Assembly (NCBI GenBank): GCA_003514205.1
Contig: DORQ01000209.1
Location: 1 to 6,520 of the forward strand
Source: Acidimicrobiaceae bacterium
GTDB lineage: Bacteria > Actinomycetota > Acidimicrobiia > Acidimicrobiales > Microtrichaceae
Length of the DNA: 6,520 nt
Direction: 5' to 3'
Shown: positions 1 to 6,470 of the stretch, piece by piece
Layout of the letters: each line of letters begins with the position of its first letter
Position numbering within the stretch: position 1 is the stretch's first letter
Program-made: the position numbers and the translations under genes
The notes under the pieces: model-generated
The model's database searches: none
What the model saw: the letters and a program-made list of their open reading frames with translations, nothing else
What the model was told of the DNA's origin: nothing

Positions 1-12
1 CCCAGGCCTGTG

Positions 13-74
13 GGCGGAGGCGAAACCTCAGTCGGTGAAACTGAGCCAGAGTGGGTCATCTGTCGCCTACCGCC
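13..74 (-). terminator. Nested inverted repeat downstream of topA, possible terminator or structured RNA
   Basis: The stretch just past the topA stop holds two nested inverted repeats. The outer arms are 13-23 (GGCGGAGGCGA) and 63-74 (TCGCCTACCGCC), which pair over 11 bp with one bulged base. Inside them, 27-32 (CTCAGT) and 40-45 (ACTGAG) form a 6-bp stem with a 7-base loop. A competing small hairpin, GAGG-CGAAA-CCTC, lies at 17-29. No T-run follows in the topA direction, so this is not a classical intrinsic terminator, although actinobacterial terminators often lack one. It could also be a cruciform or part of an RNA continuing beyond the window edge. The remainder of 1-104 shows no gene. 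Confidence 0.25.
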
Positions 75-104
75 TCCCTGTGCTTCGGGTTGGCCCGGTG
101 AGTG

Positions 105-2948
105 CTAGTAGTTCGGATCGCTCTTCAGTTCAGCACCTGAGGACTCCGCTGAATTCCGCGTGGCCGATTCGGCAGTCGCACTCGCCTTCGACTCGGCGGC
201 CTGCTTCGCCGTTGACCCCTTCTTTGCTGTGGCTTTGGTTGCCATGGCCTTCTTCGACGCGGCCTTCTTCGCTGCGGCCTTCTTCGCGGGAGTCTTCTTC
301 GCCGGAGCCTTCTTCTTGGCTGGGGTCTTCTTAGCTGCTGCTCGCTTTGGTGCCGCCTTCTTTGCCGCCGGAGCCTTGTTTCGACGGTCCTCAAGCAATT
401 CGAGGGCACGCTCCATCGTCACTTCTTCAATGATGTCGCCCTTGCGAAGCGAGGCATGCGTTTCGCCGTCGGTGACATATGGCCCAAACCGTCCATCCTT
501 CACCGTGATCAACTTGCCCGAATCAGGATCAGGCCCGATCTCCTTCAGCGGAGGCTTTGGCTGCTGACCGCGTCGGCGTTTCGGTTCAGCAAACACCGCA
601 AGGCAGTCCGCGAGGGTGATCGTGAGCAACTGCTCCTCGCTCTCGATGGACCGCGAGTCAGTTCCCTTCTTGATGTACGGCCCAAATTTCCCGTTCTGCG
701 CCGTGATTTCCTCGCCATCGGTGGGGTCGAGGCCCACCACCCTGGGAAGGCTGAGCAGCTGAAGCGCATCTTCAAGCTGCAGTCGCTCGATCGTCATGGT
801 CTGAAACAACGAGGCCATCTTCGGCTTGAAGCCAGTTTCGTCGTCGTGCACACCAAGTTGGACATAGGGGCCGAATCTGCCGTTCTTCACGAAGATCGGC
901 AGATTCTCTGTTGGGTGCACTCCGAGTTCGCGTTCCTTTGGAGTGGCCAACAGCACCAGGCACCGCTCGACAGTGAGCTCGTCAGGCGATGCGTCGTCGG
1001 GGATGTTCGCAGTCTCTTCACCTCGTTGGAGGTAGGCGCCATAACGTCCCACGCGGGCCACGATTGGGACCCCATCATCATCAGCGCCGAGCACAATCGA
1101 ATTCACGTCGCGAGCATCAATGTCGCCGATATCGGACACCAGCGCCTTCAACCCGGGTCGCGCATCGGCGCCTTCTGAAATCCCGAAATAGAACTTCGAG
1201 AGCCAAGGTTCGGCATCTGCCTCGCCTCGAGCAATGTGGTCCAAATCGTCTTCCATCCTGGCCGTCATCGCGAAATCCACGAGATCGGCGAAGTGGCGTT
1301 CGAGCAACGTCACCACGGCGAAAGCAGTGAACGAGGGAACCAACGCGGAACCCTTCTTCTTCACATAGCCCCGATCCAAAATGGTCGAGATGGTCGCCGC
1401 ATAGGTCGACGGTCGACCAACCCCGAGTTCTTCAAGCCTCTTAATCAGTCCCGCCTCGCTGTAGCGAGCTGGCGGCTGCGTGTCATGGCCCTTTGACGTG
1501 AGTTCGAGGGCGGTCGCCCCGTCGCCAGGCGCCATGAGCGGCAGAATTCTCTCCTGGTCCTCCAACTCGGCGTCAGGATCATCAGCGCCCTCCACATAGG
1601 CACGCAAGAAGCCAGGGAAGACAACCGTCTTGCCGCTCGCTGAGAACACAGCCCTCGAGCCATCTGCCGTCGAAATCCCAAGCCGGACAGCCACGCTCTC
1701 GCCACGCGCGTCTGTCATTTGAGATGCCACGGTGCGCTGCCAAATCAGTTCATAGAGTCGGAACTCCTGGCTGTTGAGCAGACTACGTAGTTCCTCGGGG
1801 GTCTTGAACTCGTCACCCGCCGGACGAATTGCCTCATGGGCCTCCTGAGCGTTCTTAACCTTCTTTGCATAGAGCCGTGGTGCCTCTGGAAGGTACTCGG
1901 GCCCGTACTTGTCCCCAATTTGGCGCCGAGCGGCAGTGAGCGCCGTCTCGGAGAGAGTTGTCGAGTCGGTACGCATGTACGTGATGTGGCCATTTTCATA
2001 GAGGCGCTGCGCAATCGACATGGTCTGACTCGAACTGAATCGAAGTTTCCGCCCCGCCTCTTGTTGAAGCGTTGAGGTCATGAACGGGGGGTAGGGCTTG
2101 CGGGAGTACGGCTTGGCTTCCACGGAATCCACAGTTGCTGAGCGAGTCGCAAGCGCTGAACGCAGCGATTCCGCACCCTGCTCATCAAGAACGCGAACCT
2201 CAGGCCTGGTGAGTCGTCCGGATTCATCAAAGTCCCGACCAGATGCGATTCGAACCCCGTCAATTGAGTGCAGCGCACCCGCGAACGGCGTCGAATCCTT
2301 CGCTGGGTCCGAGAGAGAGAACTTCGCACCGAGGTCCCAGTAGGAGGCAGAAACGAACCTCATTCGTTCCCTCTCACGCTCCACCACGATTCGAGTCGCT
2401 ACCGATTGCACACGACCCGCTGAGAGGCCGCGCATGACCTTCTTCCACAGCACCGGGCTGACCTCATAGCCGTAGAGTCGGTCGAAGATCCGTCGGGCTT
2501 CTTGAGCATCGACCAGTCGACGATCCAGCTCACGCGGGTTCTGAAGCGCATGCTCGATTGCCGCAGGAGTGATCTCGTGAAAAACCATGCGGTGCACTGG
2601 CACCTTCGGGTTCAAGACTTCAAGCAAGTGCCAGGCGATCGCTTCCCCTTCGCGATCCTCATCAGTTGCCAGATAGAGCGCATCGGCGTCTTTCAACAGC
2701 GTCTTCAGGTGCTTGACCTGATCCTTCTTCCTCGGCGACACCACATACAGCGGCTTGAAGTGGTTCTCCGTGTCCACACCGAGACTTGCCCATTTCTCAC
2801 CCTTATAGGCGGGCGGTATCTCCGCGGCTTTGGCGGGAAGGTCGCGAACATGACCGACCGAGGATTCGACAACGTACTTGTCGCCCAAAAACCTCGCGAT
2901 CGTTCGCGCTTTGGCTGGAGATTCAACGATAACGAGGGGACTGCCCAT
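105..2948 (-). CDS. topA: DNA topoisomerase I (type IA), actinobacterial form
   Basis: TopA relaxes negative supercoils in the chromosome by nicking one strand through a 5'-phosphotyrosine and passing the other strand through. The 947-aa product opens with the TOPRIM domain (VIVESPAKA, Glu9; Asp96-x-Asp98-x-Glu100 in TDEDREGEA). The active site is GHITYMRTDS, with Tyr324 as the expected nucleophile. GVGRPSTYAATIS (509-521) is another type IA signature. There are no Cys4 zinc fingers. Four C-terminal repeats take their place, each centred on G-R/K-F/Y-G-x-Y (about 631-643, 687-699, 750-762, 816-828). From residue 858 the chain is a Lys/Ala/Pro tail, ending in a more acidic, Ser/Ala-rich 30 residues. 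This matches actinobacterial TopA in order and length (family members are about 930-950 aa). I chose the start at 2948 because MGSPLVIVESPAKA is where the family begins and a promoter abuts it. A longer frame from 3116 adds 56 unrelated residues and would overlap the divergent gene. The stop is TAG. Confidence 0.96.
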   Translation of the reverse strand: MGSPLVIVESPAKARTIARFLGDKYVVESSVGHVRDLPAKAAEIPPAYKGEKWASLGVDTENHFKPLYVVSPRKKDQVKHLKTLLKDADALYLATDEDREGEAIAWHLLEVLNPKVPVHRMVFHEITPAAIEHALQNPRELDRRLVDAQEARRIFDRLYGYEVSPVLWKKVMRGLSAGRVQSVATRIVVERERERMRFVSASYWDLGAKFSLSDPAKDSTPFAGALHSIDGVRIASGRDFDESGRLTRPEVRVLDEQGAESLRSALATRSATVDSVEAKPYSRKPYPPFMTSTLQQEAGRKLRFSSSQTMSIAQRLYENGHITYMRTDSTTLSETALTAARRQIGDKYGPEYLPEAPRLYAKKVKNAQEAHEAIRPAGDEFKTPEELRSLLNSQEFRLYELIWQRTVASQMTDARGESVAVRLGISTADGSRAVFSASGKTVVFPGFLRAYVEGADDPDAELEDQERILPLMAPGDGATALELTSKGHDTQPPARYSEAGLIKRLEELGVGRPSTYAATISTILDRGYVKKKGSALVPSFTAFAVVTLLERHFADLVDFAMTARMEDDLDHIARGEADAEPWLSKFYFGISEGADARPGLKALVSDIGDIDARDVNSIVLGADDDGVPIVARVGRYGAYLQRGEETANIPDDASPDELTVERCLVLLATPKERELGVHPTENLPIFVKNGRFGPYVQLGVHDDETGFKPKMASLFQTMTIERLQLEDALQLLSLPRVVGLDPTDGEEITAQNGKFGPYIKKGTDSRSIESEEQLLTITLADCLAVFAEPKRRRGQQPKPPLKEIGPDPDSGKLITVKDGRFGPYVTDGETHASLRKGDIIEEVTMERALELLEDRRNKAPAAKKAAPKRAAAKKTPAKKKAPAKKTPAKKAAAKKAASKKAMATKATAKKGSTAKQAAESKASATAESATRNSAESSGAELKSDPNY
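198..377 (-). repeat. Lys/Ala-rich low-complexity repeat encoding the TopA basic tail
   Basis: This tract encodes TopA residues 858-917. It is built from imperfect units of the form AKKxP/A and contains 21 lysines in 60 residues. On the plus strand it reads as recurring GCCTTCTTCG-like words. Basic tails of this type in mycobacterial and Streptomyces TopA are known to bind DNA and raise processivity; applying that role here is by analogy. The repeated codons make the tract prone to length change by slippage. Confidence 0.8.
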
Positions 2949-2954
2949 GGGGAC

Positions 2955-2984
2955 ACTAAAGATCGCTAGGTCACCCACTGTCAA
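2955..2984 (-). promoter_or_regulatory. Candidate topA promoter giving a leaderless mRNA
   Basis: Reading on the minus strand, a perfect TTGACA -35 hexamer (2979-2984) is followed by an 18-base spacer and TTTAGT (2955-2960), which matches the -10 consensus TATAAT at four of six positions. Only six bases (GTCCCC) separate this -10 box from the topA ATG at 2948. Transcription would therefore begin at or within a base of the start codon, giving a leaderless message. This agrees with the absence of a convincing Shine-Dalgarno in front of topA. Leaderless genes are common in actinobacteria. The -10 match and the start site are inferred, not measured. Confidence 0.5.
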
Positions 2985-3075
2985 ACATCGACCGCAGCGG
3001 GACAGCGGAGAGTCGTGGCCTAGAGTGATCCAAAGCGGCGGAATCTGGCCGTCTCGCAGTTGATTACCACCCACC

Positions 3076-3082
3076 AAAGGGG
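3076..3082 (+). promoter_or_regulatory. Shine-Dalgarno for the acyl-CoA dehydrogenase GTG start
   Basis: AAAGGGG lies five bases before the GTG at 3088, which is good spacing for a ribosome-binding site and decides in favour of this start. No ATG alternative nearby fits the family's N-terminus as well. The rest of the 139-base divergent region (2949-3087) shows no strong plus-strand promoter. TAGAGT at 3021-3026 is a possible -10 box but has no recognisable -35 partner. Confidence 0.65.
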
Positions 3083-3087
3083 CGCAC

Positions 3088-4299
3088 GTGAATTTTGAGC
3101 TCAGCACTCGATCCAACGAACTAGTGGGGAAGCTGGAAGCTTTTATGGACGAGGCGGTGTACCCAGCTGAGCCGGTGTACCGCGATCAAATGGTTGCACT
3201 CGGTGATCCTCACGGCCACCCTTCCATTATTGAAGAGTTGAAGGCTGAGGCACGCGAACGGGGCCTGTGGAACCTCTTCCTTCCACACAAGACTCAATGG
3301 ACTGACGGCCTATCGAATCTCGACTACGCGCCCCTCGCTGAAATCACCGGCAGGTCAATTCAGCTCGCTCCAGAAGCGCTGAACTGTGCTGCGCCAGATA
3401 CTGGCAACATGGAGGTGCTCACCATGTTCGGCACCGATGAGCAGAAAGAGGAATGGCTCCAGCCACTTCTTGAGGGCACAATTCGTTCCGCCTTCGCGAT
3501 GACCGAACCCGATGTCGCCTCATCAGACGCGACCAACATCCAGTTGTCGATTGTTCGCGATGGCGATTCCTACGTCCTCAACGGCCGGAAATGGTGGATC
3601 TCGGGCGCAGCCTCTGAGCGCTGCAAGATCTTCATCGTGATGGGCAAGACCGACCCGCAGGCCTCTCGTCACCTCCAGCAATCAATGATCCTGGTGCCTC
3701 GGGATACACCTGGCCTGACCGTCGTGAGGGACCTCCCGGTCTTTGGCTATCAAGACCGCGAGGGCCATGTTGAACTCCGATTTGATGACGTCCGGGTTCC
3801 TCTCACCAACATCATCGGCGGTGAAGGCATGGGCTTCGGTATCGCTCAGGCCCGACTTGGCCCAGGCCGAATTCACCATTGCATGCGCTGTATTGGAATA
3901 GCGGAACGTGCTCTTGAATTGATGTGTCGACGAGTCACGTCTCGCGTTGCCTTTGGTCGGCCGCTTTCGGAACAAGGAGTTATTCGAGAGTGGATTGCAG
4001 ATTCACGGATGGAGATCGAGCAAGCGCGTCTGCTGACCTACAAGGCCGCCTGGCTGATGGACACTGTGGGCAACCGTGGAGCTGCCGTTGAGATCTCATC
4101 GATCAAGGTCATCGTGCCCAACATGGCGCTTCGGGTTGTCGATCGATCGATTCAAGCCCACGGCGGCGGCGGGGTCAGCGACGACTTTCCTCTTGCGCAG
4201 ATGTACGCCGGACTTCGCACCCTTCGCTTCGCTGATGGACCCGACGAAGTACATCGTCGGCAGGTAGCTAAGTCCGAACTCGGTCGGTATAGCCAGTAG
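3088..4299 (+). CDS. Acyl-CoA dehydrogenase, FadE type (ACAD10/11-like)
   Basis: This 403-aa flavoenzyme is expected to oxidise an acyl-CoA to the trans-2-enoyl-CoA, with FAD as cofactor and electrons passed to electron-transfer flavoprotein. It acts in the cytoplasm in fatty-acid or related acyl-CoA breakdown. All three ACAD regions are visible: a helical N-terminal domain (about 1-130), a beta domain with the flavin-contacting [13 protein letters not shown] (135-147) and WWISGA (169-174), and a C-terminal helical domain with [11 protein letters not shown] (286-296) and [15 protein letters not shown] (356-370). The catalytic base should be Asp383 in ADGPDEVH, at the position of the catalytic Glu of medium-chain enzymes. 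That is usual for the ACAD10/11-like branch, which tends to use long-chain or branched substrates. Length is typical. The start is GTG with a good Shine-Dalgarno and the stop is TAG. It stands alone, divergent from topA and convergent with the aminotransferase, so its neighbours do not reveal the substrate. Confidence 0.93.
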   Translation: MNFELSTRSNELVGKLEAFMDEAVYPAEPVYRDQMVALGDPHGHPSIIEELKAEARERGLWNLFLPHKTQWTDGLSNLDYAPLAEITGRSIQLAPEALNCAAPDTGNMEVLTMFGTDEQKEEWLQPLLEGTIRSAFAMTEPDVASSDATNIQLSIVRDGDSYVLNGRKWWISGAASERCKIFIVMGKTDPQASRHLQQSMILVPRDTPGLTVVRDLPVFGYQDREGHVELRFDDVRVPLTNIIGGEGMGFGIAQARLGPGRIHHCMRCIGIAERALELMCRRVTSRVAFGRPLSEQGVIREWIADSRMEIEQARLLTYKAAWLMDTVGNRGAAVEISSIKVIVPNMALRVVDRSIQAHGGGGVSDDFPLAQMYAGLRTLRFADGPDEVHRRQVAKSELGRYSQ

Positions 4300-4349
4300 C
4301 TCATTCGGTCATCACGCCGACACCCATCACGGTCATGTGTTAACACCGC

Positions 4350-4365
4350 CACCTCGAGGGAGGTG
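4350..4365. terminator. Candidate bidirectional terminator hairpin between convergent genes
   Basis: CACCTC (4350-4355), loop GAGG, then GAGGTG (4360-4365) form a perfect 6-bp hairpin in the gap between two convergent genes. A competing pairing joins AACACC (4342-4347) to GGTGTT (4362-4367). A 10-bp perfect palindrome, GTGTTAACAC, lies just beside it (4337-4346). There is no T-run on either side, so if it terminates transcription it does so without the classical tail or with Rho. The position is what makes a terminator role plausible. Confidence 0.4.
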
Positions 4366-4371
4366 TTGAGG

Positions 4372-4394
4372 ACGCGGCACACAGCGCTCCGCGT
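4372..4394 (-). terminator. Hairpin at the aminotransferase stop codon
   Basis: ACGCGG (4372-4377) and CCGCGT (4389-4394) pair over 6 bp around an 11-base loop. The hairpin begins on the last base of the aminotransferase TAA stop (4394-4396). It is GC-rich and lies immediately at the end of the three-gene operon, so it may help end transcription or protect the message 3' end. No T-run follows. Together with the hairpin at 4350-4365 it forms a tandem stem-loop arrangement. Confidence 0.3.
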
Positions 4395-5710
4395 TACACG
4401 CGACGCCGAAATGCTGGTTTCGTCGGCGGCCCGACCAACAAACCGTCGGTAGTGCCAGCGTCAATCGCTTGGGAATACACCCCAAGGGCACCTCGAACCG
4501 CCTCCAGTGTCTGATCCAATGCTGAATCATCGTGCGCATAGCTATCTACAAAAGAGGGACCCAACACACCCCGAGCGATGAGTTCCTGCATGAACAGGGT
4601 TCGATACGGTTGGGATCGTTCACCGGTACGGTCTTTGGTCCAAAACAACAGATTGCTCGGCCTCCCCGCCAATCCAACAAACTCGCCAAGGCCGGCAGCA
4701 GAGACCATATCCACAAACCCATCACGTAAGCGTTGCCCGTAGCTCCACAAATGCTCGATGACCGGCTCGGTGCTGTAGGTCTTCAGCACTGCCCGCGCAG
4801 CGGCGAGCCCGATCCGATCGCCACCATAGGTACTCGACAACAAGAACACCCTGTCGCGATCGGTTCTCAGACCACCCAATTCCATCAGCTCTCGTCGACC
4901 AACCAATGCCGAGATTGGCACTCCATTTCCCAGTCCTTTCGCAAAGGTCGATAGATGAGGTTGAATGCTGTACAGCTCCTGAGCACCACCATTGGCTAGG
5001 CGAAACGCATTGATGATCTCATCCGCGATGAACACGATTCCGAACCGCCGACAACGTTCAGCAATCCCCTCAAGAAACCCGGGTTCCGCTGGAGTATCGG
5101 CTTCTAACTCCAAGATGATCGCCGCAAGCTCCTGACCATGGCGTTCCAAGATTCGGTCGAACGCTCCTAGATCGTTGAACGGAAATTCCACAGCGAGCGC
5201 CCGAGTCGAATCAGGAATGCCAGCAGACAACGGAGTTGTACTAATGAACCAGTCATCGGAGGAAAAGAACGGGTGATCCCCGCAAATCCCGATGAGATCT
5301 CTACCGGTATGAGCGCGGGCCAACTTGATGGCTGCTGTTGTCACATCAGAGCCGTTCTTCGCGAACTTCACCTGGTAGTCGGGACCCTTGCCAAGAAAGC
5401 TCAGCAGGGTTTCCGCTGTCTCAACCTCATCGACATGAGGCCGCACAAAGGAAGTTCCTGATTGCACAACTGCGCACACTGCTTCAGTGACAGAAGGGAA
5501 CGCGTGACCCAAGGTAACTGCTCGCAGGCCCATGCCGTATTCCACGAACTCGTTTCCATCCAGGTCTACCGATCTGCACCCGCTACCTCTGAGCATGAAC
5601 CCCGGTGAGAGCTCGGGGTATTGGTCCGACCCGCGCGCATAGGTATGGGCGCCCCCAGGGATCAACTCGTGCGCCTTTTCCTGCATGGCTCGTGACTTCG
5701 AGAAATCCAT
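4394..5710 (-). CDS. Class III PLP aminotransferase, GSA-aminomutase fold (probably not HemL)
   Basis: This 438-aa enzyme belongs to aminotransferase class III, closest in layout to glutamate-1-semialdehyde 2,1-aminomutase. Visible PLP elements are NGSDVT (119-124, phosphate loop), Asp230 in FIADEI (pairs with the pyridine nitrogen) and Lys258 in FAKGLGNG (Schiff base). SSTYGGDR (292-299) is the second phosphate-contact loop. The HemL hallmarks are altered. The usual GxYHGHxD is replaced by GDHPFFSSDDW (144-154). The EPxxGNxG loop is shortened to ELEADTPAEPGFL (201-213). The N-terminal GAHTYARGSDQYPE (20-33) also fits a GSA-fold subgroup that I recall from surface-polysaccharide and other biosynthetic loci. 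The substrate is therefore unknown. A role in haem synthesis is possible but less likely. The ATG overlaps the kinase stop as TGATG, so translation is probably coupled to the partner-switch genes upstream. The stop is TAA, just before a hairpin. Confidence 0.85.
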   Translation of the reverse strand: MDFSKSRAMQEKAHELIPGGAHTYARGSDQYPELSPGFMLRGSGCRSVDLDGNEFVEYGMGLRAVTLGHAFPSVTEAVCAVVQSGTSFVRPHVDEVETAETLLSFLGKGPDYQVKFAKNGSDVTTAAIKLARAHTGRDLIGICGDHPFFSSDDWFISTTPLSAGIPDSTRALAVEFPFNDLGAFDRILERHGQELAAIILELEADTPAEPGFLEGIAERCRRFGIVFIADEIINAFRLANGGAQELYSIQPHLSTFAKGLGNGVPISALVGRRELMELGGLRTDRDRVFLLSSTYGGDRIGLAAARAVLKTYSTEPVIEHLWSYGQRLRDGFVDMVSAAGLGEFVGLAGRPSNLLFWTKDRTGERSQPYRTLFMQELIARGVLGPSFVDSYAHDDSALDQTLEAVRGALGVYSQAIDAGTTDGLLVGPPTKPAFRRRV

Positions 5711-6141
5711 CAGCGCTCGCTGATTCCATTTCGAAACATGACTGTCCGAACGGAGGTTCCCGATCCCACACGTTCGAAGTGCGCCTCGTCCGACAGGCGC
5801 GAAATGAGGTGGAGCCCGAACCCACCCTCCTGTGTTGGATCAATCACCGCAAGGTTTTCGAGCTCGCGAGTGTCGAGCCCGCCAGCCGCGTCTGCAACCT
5901 GCAACTCAACTTCGGAATCGGTCACGGAACAACGAACGAAGATGTGCGCTGTGGTCTGGCTCAATTGCTGCGCCCGGATTGCGTTAGTGACCATTTCCGA
6001 GGCCACAAGACGAAGGTCGTCGAGTTGAGTTTCTGTCACCCACCCGGACTGATGCGCCACTTCAACGACGAAATTCCGGGCTATCCCGACATAGCGGCTC
6101 TCAGCGGGTACCGATATCTCCGAAACGAATGGCAGTGTCAC
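5710..6141 (-). CDS. Anti-sigma factor, RsbW/SpoIIAB-type histidine-kinase-like ATPase
   Basis: The 143-aa product has a GHKL (HATPase_c_2) fold. Such proteins bind a sigma factor or other target and inactivate it, and use ATP to phosphorylate the partner STAS protein on serine. The N box is LRLVASEMVTNAIRA, with Glu49 and Asn53 for Mg-ATP. The G1 box is VADAAGG, where the usual D-x-G-x-G reads D-A-A-G-G, so the first glycine is alanine. The G2 box is GGFGLHLI (106-113). I chose the GTG at 6141 because it overlaps the STAS stop as GTGA and begins ten residues before the first strand (VPAES), which is normal for the family. Upstream alternatives are ATG at 6174 and GTG at 6198. They add 11 and 19 residues without family character and overlap the STAS gene by 37 and 61 bases. 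The stop is TGA, overlapping the aminotransferase ATG. The target sigma factor is not in the window. Confidence 0.85.
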   Translation of the reverse strand: MTLPFVSEISVPAESRYVGIARNFVVEVAHQSGWVTETQLDDLRLVASEMVTNAIRAQQLSQTTAHIFVRCSVTDSEVELQVADAAGGLDTRELENLAVIDPTQEGGFGLHLISRLSDEAHFERVGSGTSVRTVMFRNGISER

Positions 6142-6470
6142 TGGAGGGCCAATACTTCCAGACTTGCCACGCATGGAATCAACTCGTCCACCCTGCACTG
6201 ATTCAGCAAACGAGAAACTGAACCCTGTTCCACCAAGACGGCGAAACTACCTCCACCGTGGCTACATCTTCTCGATGCGCCAAGAATCAATCCGAGGCCA
6301 ACAGAATCTACGAAATCACAACTCCGCAGGTCGACTGCCAGATTCCGAGCGGTTTGACTGCAACGCTTCAAGGCGGACCGAAACTCTGGGGCCGATGCCA
6401 AGTCCAGCTCGCCGAGGACGCGCAGCACTGTCCATTCCCCCACTGAGGTCGCGCGGGCATCAAAGAGCAT
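6138..6470 (-). CDS. STAS-domain anti-sigma factor antagonist (RsbV/SpoIIAA-like)
   Basis: This 110-aa single-domain protein should release a sigma factor by binding the RsbW-like kinase encoded next to it. Phosphorylation of its conserved serine switches it off, and a PP2C phosphatase would switch it back on. The STAS pattern is clear: a first strand WTVLRVLGELDLASAPEF (13-30), then VDLRSCDFVDSVGLGLILGA (46-65). Ser56, in D-S-x-G-L, aligns with the phosphorylated Ser58 of Bacillus SpoIIAA. Length is typical. Five cysteines (37, 51, 69, 92, 100) are more than usual for such a small regulator. The ATG at 6470 is the natural family start. The only Shine-Dalgarno-like bases (AAGG) are one base from it, too close, so the gene may be leaderless or coupled to something upstream. 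No in-frame start lies in the 50 bases left before the window edge. It overlaps the kinase gene as GTGA. No phosphatase gene is visible here. Confidence 0.9.
   Translation of the reverse strand: MLFDARATSVGEWTVLRVLGELDLASAPEFRSALKRCSQTARNLAVDLRSCDFVDSVGLGLILGASRRCSHGGGSFAVLVEQGSVSRLLNQCRVDELIPCVASLEVLALQ

Noticed and set aside
1..104. tRNA or other known small RNA at the left edge
   Set aside because: There is no T-loop signature, no cloverleaf and no match to RNase P, SRP or tmRNA landmarks that I can recognise. Only the inverted repeats remain.
198..377. CRISPR-like or tandem repeat array
   Set aside because: The short recurring words encode the lysine-rich protein tail in frame, and there are no regular unique spacers.
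160..567. A plus-strand frame rich in Ala and Phe that resembles a membrane protein
   Set aside because: The hydrophobic look comes from reading the Lys/Ala codons of the TopA tail backwards. It is not an independent gene.
456..1178. A 240-codon open frame on the plus strand inside topA
   Set aside because: It is antisense to a clearly coding gene, shows no recognisable domain, and is a frame shadow of the topA codon pattern.
2949..3116. A 56-residue N-terminal extension of TopA starting at 3116
   Set aside because: The TopA family begins at the VIVESPAKA segment. The extension has no family character, would cover the promoter region and would overlap the divergent acyl-CoA dehydrogenase start by 29 bases.
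6142..6198. A longer start for the anti-sigma kinase (GTG at 6198 or ATG at 6174)
   Set aside because: These overlap the STAS gene by 61 or 37 bases and add residues unlike the family. The GTG at 6141 gives the classic 4-base GTGA overlap. The ATG at 6174 cannot be fully excluded.
5605..6201. A 198-codon open frame on the plus strand across the kinase gene
   Set aside because: It lies antisense to the kinase and to the start of the aminotransferase gene, with no family resemblance. A composition shadow is the simpler explanation.
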